64,000 nt of DNA, taken from positions 434,001 through 498,000 of the forward strand of contig NZ_JAJFZN010000004.1 of the NCBI RefSeq assembly GCF_020731145.1, read 5' to 3'. Of the stretch, positions 9,287 to 18,715 are shown one piece after another. A model generated the notes under the pieces. It made no database searches. It saw nothing but the letters and a program-made list of their open reading frames with translations, and was not told the DNA's origin. Position 1 is the first letter of the stretch. Every line of letters begins with the position of its first letter. The position numbers and the translations under genes are program-made. This DNA is from Sneathiella sp. HT1-7. Lineage in GTDB: Bacteria > Pseudomonadota > Alphaproteobacteria > Sneathiellales > Sneathiellaceae.

Positions 9287-10372
9287 TTAATCATCTGCCG
9301 TCTCGGCATCCTGCTCGGCGCCGCTGTCCGGACCGCCTTGCATGATTTCAGAAATAACGCCCGCATTGGCGAGAATTTTCTGTTCAATCTCTTTCGCCAT
9401 CTCGGGATTTTCCTTCAGAAAGCTTTTCGCCTGCTCCCGCCCCTGCCCGATGCGCTGACTGTCATAGGAGTACCAGGAACCGGATTTCTCAACAATCTCC
9501 GCCTTGACGCCCAGATCGAGAATTTCTCCGGTTTTTGAAATTCCTTCGCCATACATGATATCGAACTCGATCACCTTGAACGGTGGCGCGACCTTGTTTT
9601 TCACGACCTTGACCCGGGTCTGGTTCCCAACGATTTCGTCTTTTGCCTTGATCTGGCCAATTCGGCGAATATCCAGCCGTACCGACGCATAGAATTTCAG
9701 AGCATTCCCGCCAGATGTTGTTTCCGGGCTGCCAAACATCACGCCGATCTTCATCCGGATCTGGTTAATGAAAATCACCATGCAGTTGGAGCGCGAAATA
9801 GAGCCGGTCAGCTTACGTAGCGCCTGGCTCATTAACCGTGCCTGAAGTCCAACATGGGTGTCACCCATTTCCCCTTCCAACTCAGCCTGTGGCACCAGAG
9901 CCGCCACACTGTCGACCACCAGCACGTCAATTGCGCCTGAGCGCACCAGCGTGTCGGTAATCTCAAGCGACTGCTCCCCCGTATCCGGCTGGGAAATCAA
10001 TAATTCATCAACGTCCACTCCCAACTTGCGGGCATAAACCGGATCCAGCGCATGCTCTACGTCAATGAAGGCACAGGTGCCACCTTGCTTTTGCGCTTCA
10101 GCAACGACATGCAGCGCCAACGTCGTTTTACCGGAACTTTCCGGGCCATAAATCTCAATCACCCGTCCCTTGGGCAAGCCCCCAATGCCGAGCCCGATAT
10201 CGAGCCCGAGCGATCCCGTCGGGATCGCCGCCACGTCTAAAGTCTCCTGCTGACCAAGCCGCATCACCGACCCTTTACCAAAGGCCCGATCGATCTGGCT
10301 CAAGGCCGCTTCCAATGCTTTTTTCTTATCCATACCACCTGCTTCAACGAGCTTAAGAGCTGTATTTACCAT
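9287..10372 (-). CDS. recA: Recombinase RecA
   Basis: DNA strand-exchange protein and LexA co-protease. Walker A is [13 protein letters not shown], and the MAW-region [21 protein letters not shown] and L2-loop segments are present. The tail is acidic and ends EQDAETADD. The longest frame opens at 10417, but the ATG at 10372 ([13 protein letters not shown]) has an ideal AAGGGGAG ribosome site nine bases upstream, giving 361 residues, the usual family length. The gene is monocistronic here. A LexA-like box lies 50-64 bases upstream of the start. Confidence 0.97.
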   Translation of the reverse strand: MVNTALKLVEAGGMDKKKALEAALSQIDRAFGKGSVMRLGQQETLDVAAIPTGSLGLDIGLGIGGLPKGRVIEIYGPESSGKTTLALHVVAEAQKQGGTCAFIDVEHALDPVYARKLGVDVDELLISQPDTGEQSLEITDTLVRSGAIDVLVVDSVAALVPQAELEGEMGDTHVGLQARLMSQALRKLTGSISRSNCMVIFINQIRMKIGVMFGSPETTSGGNALKFYASVRLDIRRIGQIKAKDEIVGNQTRVKVVKNKVAPPFKVIEFDIMYGEGISKTGEILDLGVKAEIVEKSGSWYSYDSQRIGQGREQAKSFLKENPEMAKEIEQKILANAGVISEIMQGGPDSGAEQDAETADD

Positions 10373-10421
10373 CGATCTCCCCTTATTCCATAGGTCAGTC
10401 CCGGATGCAACTGCCATAAAT

Positions 10422-10436
10422 GTACATGTTTTGTTC
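10422..10436 (-). promoter_or_regulatory. Candidate LexA (SOS) box of recA
   Basis: GTAC-ATGTTTT-GTTC matches the alphaproteobacterial LexA operator GTTC-N7-GTTC with a single mismatch in one half. It sits 50 bases upstream of the chosen recA start, the expected place. The spacing and the T-rich centre fit well. The mismatch means this needs a direct binding or motif-scan test. Confidence 0.55.
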
Positions 10437-10716
10437 TCCTTTGCAAGAAGTTTTTATCTAGTTGTAATCGTTTATTTTTTCAGTTTATGTTGTGCCTTTG
10501 TTCGAAATTTTCTCCATTAAGGAGTATAGAGAATTTCCGGCACACCAATTCGAAGATCTGGTGATCCGGATTCTTTTATTTTTCCATGAAATGAGGTTAA
10601 GTTATTGATATTTAATAACATTGAAGGTTCGACAATATGAAATTCATATATTTCAATAAGTTATAATTTATCTTCCTTATTGCGCACCTTTTACCCTTTG
10701 ATAGTTATTTGTAATT
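10437..10716. other. AT-rich non-coding stretch between recA promoter and CI-like gene
   Basis: Strikingly AT-rich compared with recA. I see no gene. The only structure is a small near-perfect palindrome ATATGAA-A-TTCATAT at 10635-10649. It looks like the edge of foreign DNA. Confidence 0.5.
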
Positions 10717-11157
10717 CTAGCTCTCTATGCCGAGCAGACGACAATCCCATAGCATTAAACCTGTCAATTCAACCGAAGCGAAACCATGTGCTTGTTTCAT
10801 TGATAGCTTCTTATCCTCTTTTGCTTCAATAAATGTGGAAAAATACTTCTCATAAAAATAACTAAGTAAGTCCGATTTTCGTTTGAGACCCTTTTGTCGA
10901 CCGAGCCAATCTTCTCGCAATTTCTCCTCAATAAGCGTTAGAACATTCAGCAAACAATGATAATCTGAATGGCGTTCTCTAGGGATACTCCAACCACCTT
11001 CATCATACGCTACTGGATTTAGAAATGGACCTTCGCCAGTAAGTAGCCAATGGACATCTAATTGCGTGAAATAGTCAGCAATACCTATAATCATTTCAAT
11101 AGACAGTTTGCCTTTTTTCATTTTCCGCTTCGGACAAATAACTTCATAAAACTCCAT
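10717..11157 (-). CDS. CI-like phage repressor relative, shortened at the N-terminus
   Basis: 146 residues. The segment KGKLSIEMIIGIADYFTQLDV followed by HWLLTGEGPF is the second half of a CI/C2-type helix-turn-helix domain. In that family the pattern 'L..IA.YF.V...WLLTGEGP' marks the end of the DNA-binding domain. The first helices are missing: only about 13 residues precede it, and the frame meets a stop 11 codons further up with no other ATG. The remaining 100 residues have no S24 peptidase motif and are not recognised. Base composition is AT-rich and unlike recA. It is probably a prophage or ICE remnant and may be non-functional as a repressor. Confidence 0.55.
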   Translation of the reverse strand: MEFYEVICPKRKMKKGKLSIEMIIGIADYFTQLDVHWLLTGEGPFLNPVAYDEGGWSIPRERHSDYHCLLNVLTLIEEKLREDWLGRQKGLKRKSDLLSYFYEKYFSTFIEAKEDKKLSMKQAHGFASVELTGLMLWDCRLLGIES

Positions 11158-11406
11158 GCTTATCTGAGAATTGTGCTTGTGTTTCCTTATAAATCAATCG
11201 AGCTATTTTTATTCTCTCACCTAACCTCCCGCATCACGGCTAATTGATATACTCATCCCGCCATATCCCAGAAAATATCTACATCCGCAAATATCTAGCT
11301 AACACCGGAACTGCAGGATGAAAAATCCGAGAAAATGCTCGATGCCTTTTTTGACCCTCAAGACCACAGCATAGTTTCCATCCACGAATGCTATCATCCC
11401 CGCGCT
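11158..11406. other. Non-coding scar between CI-like gene and IS3 remnant
   Basis: About 250 bases with no convincing gene on either strand. It is AT-rich near the CI-like gene and closer to chromosomal composition near the IS3 fragment. Probably decayed mobile DNA. Confidence 0.4.
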
Positions 11407-11524
11407 AGGCCTCCAGCACGATCCTGAACTTCTCTTCCTCAGTATACTGCTTGCGCGTCGCACATCGGATGCCCTTCACCTCCCGATCCGCAGGCGCTTT
11501 GGATTTTGCCTATTTTGGCTTCAT
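11407..11524 (-). mobile_element. Degenerate IS3-family orfA fragment
   Basis: Read on the minus strand from the ATG at 11524, the translation begins MKPK, then an in-frame TAG, then AKSKAPADREVKGIRCATRK and QYTEEEKFRIVLEA, then another TAG. This matches the N-terminus of IS3-group orfA transposases (KAPAE-VVKDIRRATRKQYS-EEKIRIVLEGLRGE). Only the first about 38 residues remain, two stops interrupt it, and neither the rest of orfA nor orfB is present. It is a dead insertion-sequence scar between the CI-like gene and the mlrC-type gene. Confidence 0.8.
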
Positions 11525-11637
11525 CTTCGTTCCTTCTCAATTAGACTAACCCAAACCTTATTCTGCCTTTGTTGCTACGTGAATTTAATGCATGACAACA
11601 TCAATGCCTTTTTTATACGTGGACTGCGCCACCTATC

Positions 11638-13152
11638 TCAAACCTCAAAATCATGCTCAAAATCTTTGTTAGGTCCTATACGCGCACCAGGCCGTAATTT
11701 TTTATATTTCAGTTTCACTAAATCAGCCTCAACAGGTCCGGGCGAGAGTGCAACGATAATTTCTTGTGCAAATCTTTCGAAATCTGCACGAAAATGCACC
11801 GAGCTTTTCAGGGCGATGATTGATTGGGCTTTTGGGTCAATACCTAAATGCCGAAACATTTCGCTATCTCCCGTTTGTACGGTTTTGCTGGAGACAGCAA
11901 TTTTGACACCATCTCTTTCAAGTAAAGCGCACGGACCCAGTTGCATCTGCGCGCCCTTCCACATCGGTCCTGTGGCCAACAACTCACCATTCGCCAACGC
12001 AAGCACCGTATAAAGGCCGCTCAAAGGCGTATCGCCTTTAAATCCTTTCCCGCCAAGATCCGCAAGAATATCCCGCCCCACACCTGCCGCATGCGCCATT
12101 TCGGCAGTTTCGGAATCTGATATAAACCCGCATAGCGCATTCTGAGTCCCTGCAGAAAGAAGCTCTCTGAGTAGTCCGGTTGTATCACCAGATCCGCCAG
12201 CACCTGGATTATCCTGCGTGTCTGCAATGATGACCGGTTTACGGGCGGTTTCGCTGATTTTTAGGGCCATGGCGACAGCTTTATCAGCCGAAACACCGGT
12301 TTCCTTAAATAAATGCTCGGACGCTACGAGTTCTTGCTGGAAATTGGCAAGCGCCTCCAAAATCACATTTTTTTCCGGTCCATAGGCGATAACTGATGGG
12401 CCCGCCTCTTCGATGTCCGCAAGGGCAAAACCGGCGGCAAACGAAATATGACTATGAGGTGTCAAGCTATCTCGTATTTTCTCCAGCTTTTCACCGACGA
12501 GGGTTTTACAGGGATTCAAAGTGGTGCAGCCCATGTTTAACGGAATCAGAAAATCCGACTTATACATGGCCTTATTAAAACGAGTACCGTCACCGAGTAA
12601 TTTAACCAGCACACCTGCCGTGCGTTTTCCTGTTTCCGCCATATCTGTATGGGGATAATGCCGGTATGTGTCGAGATAATCCGCATATTCAACCATTTTT
12701 TCCGTAATATTTGCATGGTAATCGAGACTTGCTGAGATCGGAATATTGGAACCCACCAGCATTCTAAGTCGGCGAAGCAGTTCTCCTTCCGCATCATCGT
12801 AATGCTCGGTAACCATTGCGCCATGAAGATCCAGATAAATACCGTCAACCGGGCCCGCACTCTCAAGCAGCCCCAGAATAAGAGAGGCAATCCGCTCAAA
12901 GGCATCGCGGGTTACTACTCCGCAAGGAACAGCAAAAGCCCAACATAGCGGCACAATTTCGATTTCTTCTTTGGAAAAGCAATCTATGGCGCCGACAATT
13001 GGTAAGTTAAACCCGGATACTTTCTCTATTAGCGCGTCGCCCTCGCATAAAGCTGGCCAGTCTTTCGCCATTGCAAAGGCGTCAAAATCTGCTTTCTTTT
13101 CTGCGAAAGTATTGGTCTCATGCTGAAAACCAGCAATTGCAATCCGCTTCAT
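11638..13152 (-). CDS. M81 family metallopeptidase (MlrC-like)
   Basis: A 504-residue member of the MlrC/DUF1485 family, named after the enzyme that finishes microcystin breakdown. The N-terminal signature GFQHETNTFA is intact, with YLDLHGAMV and SLDYHANI in the middle supplying candidate zinc-binding Asp/His residues. The C-terminal MlrC_C domain begins about residue 300 (IIADTQDNPGAGGSGDTT). The start codon overlaps the stop of the DppF-like ATPase gene (ATGA), so it is the last gene of the peptide-transporter operon. The context suggests it acts in the cytoplasm on small peptides or amides imported by that transporter. The real substrate is unknown. Confidence 0.9.
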   Translation of the reverse strand: MKRIAIAGFQHETNTFAEKKADFDAFAMAKDWPALCEGDALIEKVSGFNLPIVGAIDCFSKEEIEIVPLCWAFAVPCGVVTRDAFERIASLILGLLESAGPVDGIYLDLHGAMVTEHYDDAEGELLRRLRMLVGSNIPISASLDYHANITEKMVEYADYLDTYRHYPHTDMAETGKRTAGVLVKLLGDGTRFNKAMYKSDFLIPLNMGCTTLNPCKTLVGEKLEKIRDSLTPHSHISFAAGFALADIEEAGPSVIAYGPEKNVILEALANFQQELVASEHLFKETGVSADKAVAMALKISETARKPVIIADTQDNPGAGGSGDTTGLLRELLSAGTQNALCGFISDSETAEMAHAAGVGRDILADLGGKGFKGDTPLSGLYTVLALANGELLATGPMWKGAQMQLGPCALLERDGVKIAVSSKTVQTGDSEMFRHLGIDPKAQSIIALKSSVHFRADFERFAQEIIVALSPGPVEADLVKLKYKKLRPGARIGPNKDFEHDFEV

Positions 13153-14144
13153 ATTCTTTCCTCATCGACAGCATGGCAGGCGACCTTCGCAGGCCCATAC
13201 TCCTTCAACACAGGCTGTTCTCGCGTACACCGCTCATTTGCGAATGGGCATCGCGGATGAAATGTACAGCCGCTCGGCGGCGTGATCGGATTTGGCACTT
13301 CTCCTTCAAGTGGCTTTCTGTGGGAGCCCCCTCTAAGATCCGGAATCGTTTCAAGTAAAAGCTTCGTATAAGGATGTCGCGGGTTGGAAAAGAGTTCAGC
13401 CTTAGGCGTTATTTCGCACACACGGCCCAAATACATAACGCCAATCCAGTCTGAAATATGATCGATGACGGCGAGATCATGACTGATAAAAAGATAGGTC
13501 AGTCCGAGTTCATCCTGAAGCTCTGTCATCAGGTTAAGAATTTGGGCTTGAACGGACACATCAAGGGCCGAGGTCGGCTCATCGCAAATAAGAAATTCCG
13601 GCTTACTGGATAATGCCCGGGCGATGGATATCCGTTGACGCTGTCCCCCGGAAAATTCATGAGGATATTTCTCGCCGTCACTCTCCGATAACCCGACCTG
13701 GACGAGCAGTTGCTCTACTTGCCTTCTCTCATCCCTTTTATCATTCGCAAGGTCAAAGGCACGAATGGGCTCAGCGATAATATCACGTACCCTCCAACGC
13801 GGGTCGAGGCTCGCATAGGGGGACTGGAAAATCATCTGCATTCGCCGTGAGATATCCGTTATTTTGGATTTCCCGTTTGCATTCGCCAGGTCCTGGCCAT
13901 CGATTATGATGTTCCCGTCTGTTGCCTTGTAAAGGCCTGCAACCGCGCGCGCCACGGTCGATTTGCCGCAACCGGATTCGCCCACCAACGAAAATGTTTT
14001 CCCCCGCTCGATGGAGAAACTCAAACCGTCAACGGCCTTCAACACTTGCCTCGGCATTCGGTTAAGTAGCCGGGTAACGAGCGGCGGAGAAACATCAAAA
14101 TACATCTTAAGCCCTTGAACTTCTAATAGACTTTGCTCAGACAT
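13149..14144 (-). CDS. Dipeptide/oligopeptide ABC transporter ATPase, DppF/OppF type
   Basis: A 331-residue ATPase with Walker A GESGCGKST, signature FSGGQRQRISIARAL, Walker B FLICDEPTSALD and the C-terminal oligopeptide domain with the Cys-rich CTFHPRCPFANERCTREQP motif, which may hold an iron-sulfur cluster as in related transporters. It pairs with the DppD-type ATPase just upstream (8-base overlap) and overlaps the mlrC-like start by four bases. Together they power the two permeases for import of a family-5 substrate. Confidence 0.95.
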   Translation of the reverse strand: MSEQSLLEVQGLKMYFDVSPPLVTRLLNRMPRQVLKAVDGLSFSIERGKTFSLVGESGCGKSTVARAVAGLYKATDGNIIIDGQDLANANGKSKITDISRRMQMIFQSPYASLDPRWRVRDIIAEPIRAFDLANDKRDERRQVEQLLVQVGLSESDGEKYPHEFSGGQRQRISIARALSSKPEFLICDEPTSALDVSVQAQILNLMTELQDELGLTYLFISHDLAVIDHISDWIGVMYLGRVCEITPKAELFSNPRHPYTKLLLETIPDLRGGSHRKPLEGEVPNPITPPSGCTFHPRCPFANERCTREQPVLKEYGPAKVACHAVDEERI

Positions 14145-15117
14145 ACTTCTCTCCTCCCTCGTAAACCCAACAAGCTGCCCGTTGCCCGACGCTGCCCGCC
14201 TCGATCAGAGGTGCCGCCTGTTGATGGCATATGAATTTAGCTTTTGAGCATCTTGGATTGAAGGCGCATCCATCAGGCCGGGCATCAAGCCTGGGCATCG
14301 CACCCACGATATTCGGAAGAATTTTAAGGTTCTGGCCGATCTGGGGGATCGAATCCATTAATCCTTTTGTGTAGGGATGTTTGGGCGCGTCGATAACACT
14401 CCGAACATCGCCTATTTCCGCAAGCCGGCCCGAATATATGACGGCAACCCTATCCGCAGCCTCCGCAATGACCCCCATATCATGTGTCACCAGCATGGTA
14501 GCGACACCTTTTTCACGGGAAAGACGTTTTAGCAATGCAATAATTTGCGCCTGCACCGAAACATCCAATGCGGTCGTCGGCTCATCTGCAATAATCAGGC
14601 AAGGATCGCAGCAGAGCGCCAGCGCAATCACCACTCTCTGCCGCATGCCCCCAGAGAACTCATGTGGAAAGGCATCAAACCGCCGCTCCGGCGCGGGAAT
14701 CCCGACCTCATTCAACAGCTCAATCGCCCAAGCCTTTGCCTGCGCATTCGACATTTTTTTATGGGTCAGGATAGTCTGCGTAAGCTGCTGACCTATGGTA
14801 TAAAGCGGATCGAGACTAGTCAAAGGATCTTGAAAAATAACCCCGATTTGCGCACCCCGTATTTTCCTCATTTCCGATTCAGGCAAATGTGTAATATCCC
14901 GCCCATTCAACAGGATCACGCCTTCCGTGACATGCCCGGGAGGCTCCAGCAGCCCGACAATAGCATTTCCGGTGAGCGATTTTCCCGCCCCGGACTCGCC
15001 GACAATGCCAAGAATTTCACCTGCCTCAATCGACAGAGTTAGATCTTCAACGGCGCTTAACACGCCGCGGCGCGTCGGAAATTCGATGCAAAGATTGGAG
15101 ATATCAAGAACAGCCAT
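14137..15117 (-). CDS. Dipeptide/oligopeptide ABC transporter ATPase, DppD/OppD type
   Basis: The first of the two ATPases of this importer. Walker A is GESGAGKSLTG, signature FSGGMRQRVVIALAL, Walker B LIIADEPTTALD, and the C-terminus has the oligopeptide-type CAFNPRCSKAKFIC cysteine motif. The longest frame starts at 15228, but the ATG at 15117 (MAVLDISNLCIEF) has a strong TTGAGGTAGGC ribosome site and gives 326 residues, the usual size; the extra residues would overlap the permease gene by about 100 bases. Its end overlaps the DppF-type gene by 8 bases. Confidence 0.95.
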   Translation of the reverse strand: MAVLDISNLCIEFPTRRGVLSAVEDLTLSIEAGEILGIVGESGAGKSLTGNAIVGLLEPPGHVTEGVILLNGRDITHLPESEMRKIRGAQIGVIFQDPLTSLDPLYTIGQQLTQTILTHKKMSNAQAKAWAIELLNEVGIPAPERRFDAFPHEFSGGMRQRVVIALALCCDPCLIIADEPTTALDVSVQAQIIALLKRLSREKGVATMLVTHDMGVIAEAADRVAVIYSGRLAEIGDVRSVIDAPKHPYTKGLMDSIPQIGQNLKILPNIVGAMPRLDARPDGCAFNPRCSKAKFICHQQAAPLIEAGSVGQRAACWVYEGGEKYV

Positions 15118-15122
15118 GACGC

Positions 15123-16052
15123 CTACCTCAATTTCGGATTGAATGTATCGCGAAGCCAGTCCCCAATCAGATTGACGGACAGAACCAGGATAACAAGTGT
15201 GAAGGCCGGGAAGAAAGTGATCCACCATTCGCCGGAGAACAGGAAGCTGTTGCCGATACGGATTAGCGTCCCCAACGATGGCGTTGTCGGAGGAACTCCA
15301 ACTCCGAGGAAAGATAAAGTAGCCTCAATAATTATTGCGACCGCCACGCCGATAGTCGCAACGATAAGCGTTGGTCCGATTACATTTGGGAGAATATGCC
15401 GTAATAGTATCAACGATGTTGGCGTTTGAATGAGTTTGGCCGCCGCAACGAAATCCTTGCGCCGCTCCACCATCGCTCCGCTTCGGGTAATTCGCGCATA
15501 CTGTGGCCAGCTTGCGATTCCGATAGAAACGATCAAAACGGGAATAGCTATCACCTCATGCAACTCACTACTCATGGAGGTACGTGTAACGCCATCAATC
15601 ATTAACGCGATCAAAATGGGGGGAATTGTCAGCTGAATATCGGCAAAACGCATTATTGCCGTATCAACCCAGCCCCCAAAATACCCGGCGATGATGCCCA
15701 ACGGAACACCTATTCCCATCGACAGCAGAACGCTCAACAGACCTACAACAAGGGAAATTTGCGTGCCATACATTATTGCCGCTAATATGTCCCGCCCCTG
15801 TCCGTCAGTGCCAAGAAAATGCTTCTCTATCCCGCCGCTCTCCCATACCGGCGGCAGAAAGGCGTCCGTCAACTCTAGGCTTCCAGGATCAAACGGCGTG
15901 AAGGACGTCAAAATCGGAGCGCCAAATGCGGCAACAAACATCAGGATCGTTATTATTGATGCAATAATTGTCGTCGGCGAATGAAGGAAACTATAGGTAA
16001 TGTCATGGTCGACAAAGGTCGCCCATCGACCAGATGTGGTGAGGTTCTTCAT
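15123..16052 (-). CDS. Dipeptide-type ABC transporter permease, DppC type
   Basis: A 309-residue inner-membrane permease with an N-terminal OppC_N helix (about residues 30-52), five further helices and the cytoplasmic EAA-type loop ATLSFLGVGVPPTTPSLGTLI near residues 245-265, which is characteristic of DppC/OppC/NikC. It lies five bases upstream of the DppD-type start and seven after the DppB-type stop. It forms the membrane channel with the DppB-type protein. Confidence 0.95.
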   Translation of the reverse strand: MKNLTTSGRWATFVDHDITYSFLHSPTTIIASIITILMFVAAFGAPILTSFTPFDPGSLELTDAFLPPVWESGGIEKHFLGTDGQGRDILAAIMYGTQISLVVGLLSVLLSMGIGVPLGIIAGYFGGWVDTAIMRFADIQLTIPPILIALMIDGVTRTSMSSELHEVIAIPVLIVSIGIASWPQYARITRSGAMVERRKDFVAAAKLIQTPTSLILLRHILPNVIGPTLIVATIGVAVAIIIEATLSFLGVGVPPTTPSLGTLIRIGNSFLFSGEWWITFFPAFTLVILVLSVNLIGDWLRDTFNPKLR

Positions 16053-16059
16053 ACTCGTC

Positions 16060-17034
16060 CTATCCTTTCACATCAGCGCGAAGACGGGGGTCAACGACGA
16101 AATAGAGTAAGTCCACAGTTAGATTTATGACGACAAAGAAAAATGCAACCAGCACAAGATAAGCCGACATAATCGGTATATCCGCAAACTGAACGGCTTG
16201 GATAAACAGGCTGCCCATTCCCGGCCACTGAAAGACTGTTTCGGTAATAATGGAAAATGCGATCAGCGAACCTATTTGAAGCCCTGTAACTGTGATGACT
16301 GGAATAAGGGTGTTCTTAAGCGCATGCCCATAATTTATGTCGCGTCTTTTAAGACCACGGGCGCGGGCGAACTTGATAAAATCAGCCCTCATAACTTCGA
16401 GCATTTCGGAACGAATAATTCGCAGAATAAGCGTCGTCTGGTAAAGCGCCAGAGTAATGGCAGGCAAAATAATCGCTTTCCATCCGCTCACGGTGAGCAA
16501 GCCAGTGGTCCAGCCGCCGATATCAACCACTTCACCTCGCCCAAATGACGGTAACCAGTGTACCTTCACCGCAAATATGTAAATCAGCAGAATACCGATA
16601 ACAAATGTTGGAAGAGAAACACCGACCAAGGACGTCGTCATAATCAATTTGCTGGCCCAGTGATCTTTTTTCAATCCGGTGAAGAGCCCGCCAACAACAC
16701 CAAATACGATTGCAAGAATTGCGGAAACGAAAACAAGTTCCAGCGTTGCTGGCATTCTTTCGGCGATCAAATCTTCAACCGGTCTTTGCAGCCGGTAGGA
16801 AATACCAAAATCTCCTTGCAGGGCATGGCCCACAAAACGTCCAAATTGATACAGAAAAGGCTCGTTCAGTCCCAATCTTTCGCGCAGTTCCGCCCTGTCT
16901 TCTACAGTAGTTTCCTGCCCGACCATGTTGCTAATTGGATCACCCACAAAATTGAAAAGGAAAAAGCTGATCAAGGCGACCGCAAGCATAACAATTGCTG
17001 ACTGAAACAATCGCTTTATAACAAAACTGACCAT
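16060..17034 (-). CDS. Dipeptide-type ABC transporter permease, DppB type
   Basis: 324 residues with six hydrophobic helices. The N-terminal segment NFVGDPISNMVGQETTVEDRAELRERLGL is a typical DppB/OppB first periplasmic region. The EAA loop (ARARGLKRRDINYGHALKNTLIP, here split) is near residues 210-235, and it ends VDPRLRADVKG, the common family ending. It is the first membrane gene after the substrate-binding protein, separated from it by a stable stem-loop. Confidence 0.95.
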   Translation of the reverse strand: MVSFVIKRLFQSAIVMLAVALISFFLFNFVGDPISNMVGQETTVEDRAELRERLGLNEPFLYQFGRFVGHALQGDFGISYRLQRPVEDLIAERMPATLELVFVSAILAIVFGVVGGLFTGLKKDHWASKLIMTTSLVGVSLPTFVIGILLIYIFAVKVHWLPSFGRGEVVDIGGWTTGLLTVSGWKAIILPAITLALYQTTLILRIIRSEMLEVMRADFIKFARARGLKRRDINYGHALKNTLIPVITVTGLQIGSLIAFSIITETVFQWPGMGSLFIQAVQFADIPIMSAYLVLVAFFFVVINLTVDLLYFVVDPRLRADVKG

Positions 17035-17066
17035 GGAATCGTCCCTGCAATTCTTTTGTTTATGTA

Positions 17067-17095
17067 ATGGCTCGGCGAATTTGCCGCCGAGCCAT
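17067..17095 (-). promoter_or_regulatory. Intercistronic stem-loop after the substrate-binding-protein gene
   Basis: ATGGCTCGGCG and CGCCGAGCCAT form a perfect 11-bp stem with a 7-base loop in the 76-base gap between the binding-protein gene and the permease gene. No T-run follows it on the minus strand, so it looks like an mRNA-stabilising or partial-attenuation hairpin, as known for binding-protein operons, and not a full terminator. Confidence 0.7.
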
Positions 17096-17110
17096 CATGC
17101 GCATTGAGTA

Positions 17111-18697
17111 TTACTTGAAGTTTGCCCAGTAGAACCGCGGCATATCATTGGGCTCAATCGGAATGCTGAGACTCTTCACCATAGCCCATGCGATTACCTG
17201 GTGATGCAACGGCAGGTAAGGGATATCATTCTGAACCTGCGTCCAGATTTCGTTGATAATCTTGTTCCGCTTTTCAGGGTCGACGATGCCTCTAATTTCG
17301 ATAATCTTGGCATCTAATTCAGGAGTTCCGTAACCGGACGCATTCCAAGAGCCGTTTGACTCCAACAGGTAATCAAAAATAAACCCTGAATCCATTGTCG
17401 GAATACCCCATCCGAGCATATAGAAATCAGTATCCTTCCCGGTTATCAAAGGGAAGTGCTGCGTTTTCGGTTGCGCATTCAGCCGCACTTTGATGCCGAT
17501 TTTGGCAAGCATGCCAACCGTAGCCTGGCAGATCGCCTCATCATTTTGATAACGATTGTTCGGGCAGTCCAATTGAACGGAGAACCCATCGGGATACCCT
17601 GCTTCGGCCAACAGCGCCTTCGCTTTCTCAGGATCATAAGGAAGACGGTTTTGATCCCAATCAGCGCGATATCCATTGATAGGTGGCTCGATAATCATAC
17701 CTGCGGGGGCCGACCATCCGCGCATCACTGCCTTCTTAATCGCATTGATGTCAATCGCGTGATAGAAAGCTTCACGAACCCTTACATCCTTGAAGGGATT
17801 CTTGCCCTTTACGTCCGAGTGCCGCAATTCATCGGATTTAACATCAAACCCGTAGAAAATTGTACGAATCTGGGACGTCTTGTCTACTTTGAGTTTGGGA
17901 TCGGTGAGAATACGGGCAAGGTCCTGTATTGGCGGATCCGTCAACAAATCGACTTCACCCGACAATAGCGCAGCCACACGCGTCGCATCGTTAGCAATTG
18001 GGGTCCAGACAACTTTATCAACGTTACTGGGATAATCTTTCTTTCCCCACCAATCTTCATTTTTGACTAAAACAGTTTTGACATCCGGATCACGGCTTTC
18101 CAGCTTGAACGCCCCTGTACCATTGGTATGGCGAACAGCGTATGTTTCCTGTTTATCTCCGAAATTCTGTGGCGCGACCACGTCATGCTCTTCACACCAC
18201 TCCTTATCCATCATGAAAATATTAACCAACTGGTCCAGCATGATCGGATTAGGCTTTTCTGTAATAACCTGGACGGTGTAATCATCAATTTTCTTCACAT
18301 CGGAAATTGTATTGACGTAGCCCTTCATCTGGCTGGTGTCCGCCTGCGCCCTTTTTATGGAGAAGACAACATCGTCAGCGTTAAAGGGGTTACCATTATG
18401 GAAAGTGACGTTTTTCCGCAGATTAAACTGCCAGGTATTCGGATCGATATTTTTCCAGCTTTCCGCCAGACCAGGCACCTTGAGCATATTCGGATCCCGC
18501 ATGACAAGAGCGTCATACATTTGAATATCTGCCATTAATGTCACCAATGTATTCAATGCATGCGGATCAAGTGTCGCCGCATCGCCTACATTCGCGTATC
18601 GCAGTACATTCTCTGCTTGCACAGGCGCCGCCGTCAACGTTGCCGCTGCGCCTAACATAATTCCGGCAATTGCCAGACGTTTGGTCTTAAAAAACAT
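17111..18697 (-). CDS. ABC transporter substrate-binding protein, family 5 (peptide/nickel/opine type)
   Basis: Periplasmic binding protein of the SBP_bac_5 family. The signal peptide is RLAIAGIMLGAAATLTA then APVQA. The family signature is at WQFNLRKNVTFHNGNPFNADDVVFSIKRA (given in parts), and PDGFSVQLDCPNNRYQND is in the second lobe. The longest frame starts at 18715, but the ATG at 18697 has a perfect GAGGAGGT ribosome site and opens directly into the signal peptide, giving 528 residues. It is the first gene of the operon. Peptides are the default guess; the M81 peptidase at the operon's end points to an amide-containing substrate. Confidence 0.92.
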   Translation of the reverse strand: MFFKTKRLAIAGIMLGAAATLTAAPVQAENVLRYANVGDAATLDPHALNTLVTLMADIQMYDALVMRDPNMLKVPGLAESWKNIDPNTWQFNLRKNVTFHNGNPFNADDVVFSIKRAQADTSQMKGYVNTISDVKKIDDYTVQVITEKPNPIMLDQLVNIFMMDKEWCEEHDVVAPQNFGDKQETYAVRHTNGTGAFKLESRDPDVKTVLVKNEDWWGKKDYPSNVDKVVWTPIANDATRVAALLSGEVDLLTDPPIQDLARILTDPKLKVDKTSQIRTIFYGFDVKSDELRHSDVKGKNPFKDVRVREAFYHAIDINAIKKAVMRGWSAPAGMIIEPPINGYRADWDQNRLPYDPEKAKALLAEAGYPDGFSVQLDCPNNRYQNDEAICQATVGMLAKIGIKVRLNAQPKTQHFPLITGKDTDFYMLGWGIPTMDSGFIFDYLLESNGSWNASGYGTPELDAKIIEIRGIVDPEKRNKIINEIWTQVQNDIPYLPLHHQVIAWAMVKSLSIPIEPNDMPRFYWANFK

Positions 18698-18715
18698 GAT
18701 ACCTCCTCGCATCAT

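Noticed and set aside
10635-10649. Palindrome ATATGAA-A-TTCATAT as an operator for the CI-like repressor
   Set aside because: It lies downstream of that gene, is AT-only in the main part and may be chance in AT-rich DNA; the repressor also lacks part of its DNA-binding domain.
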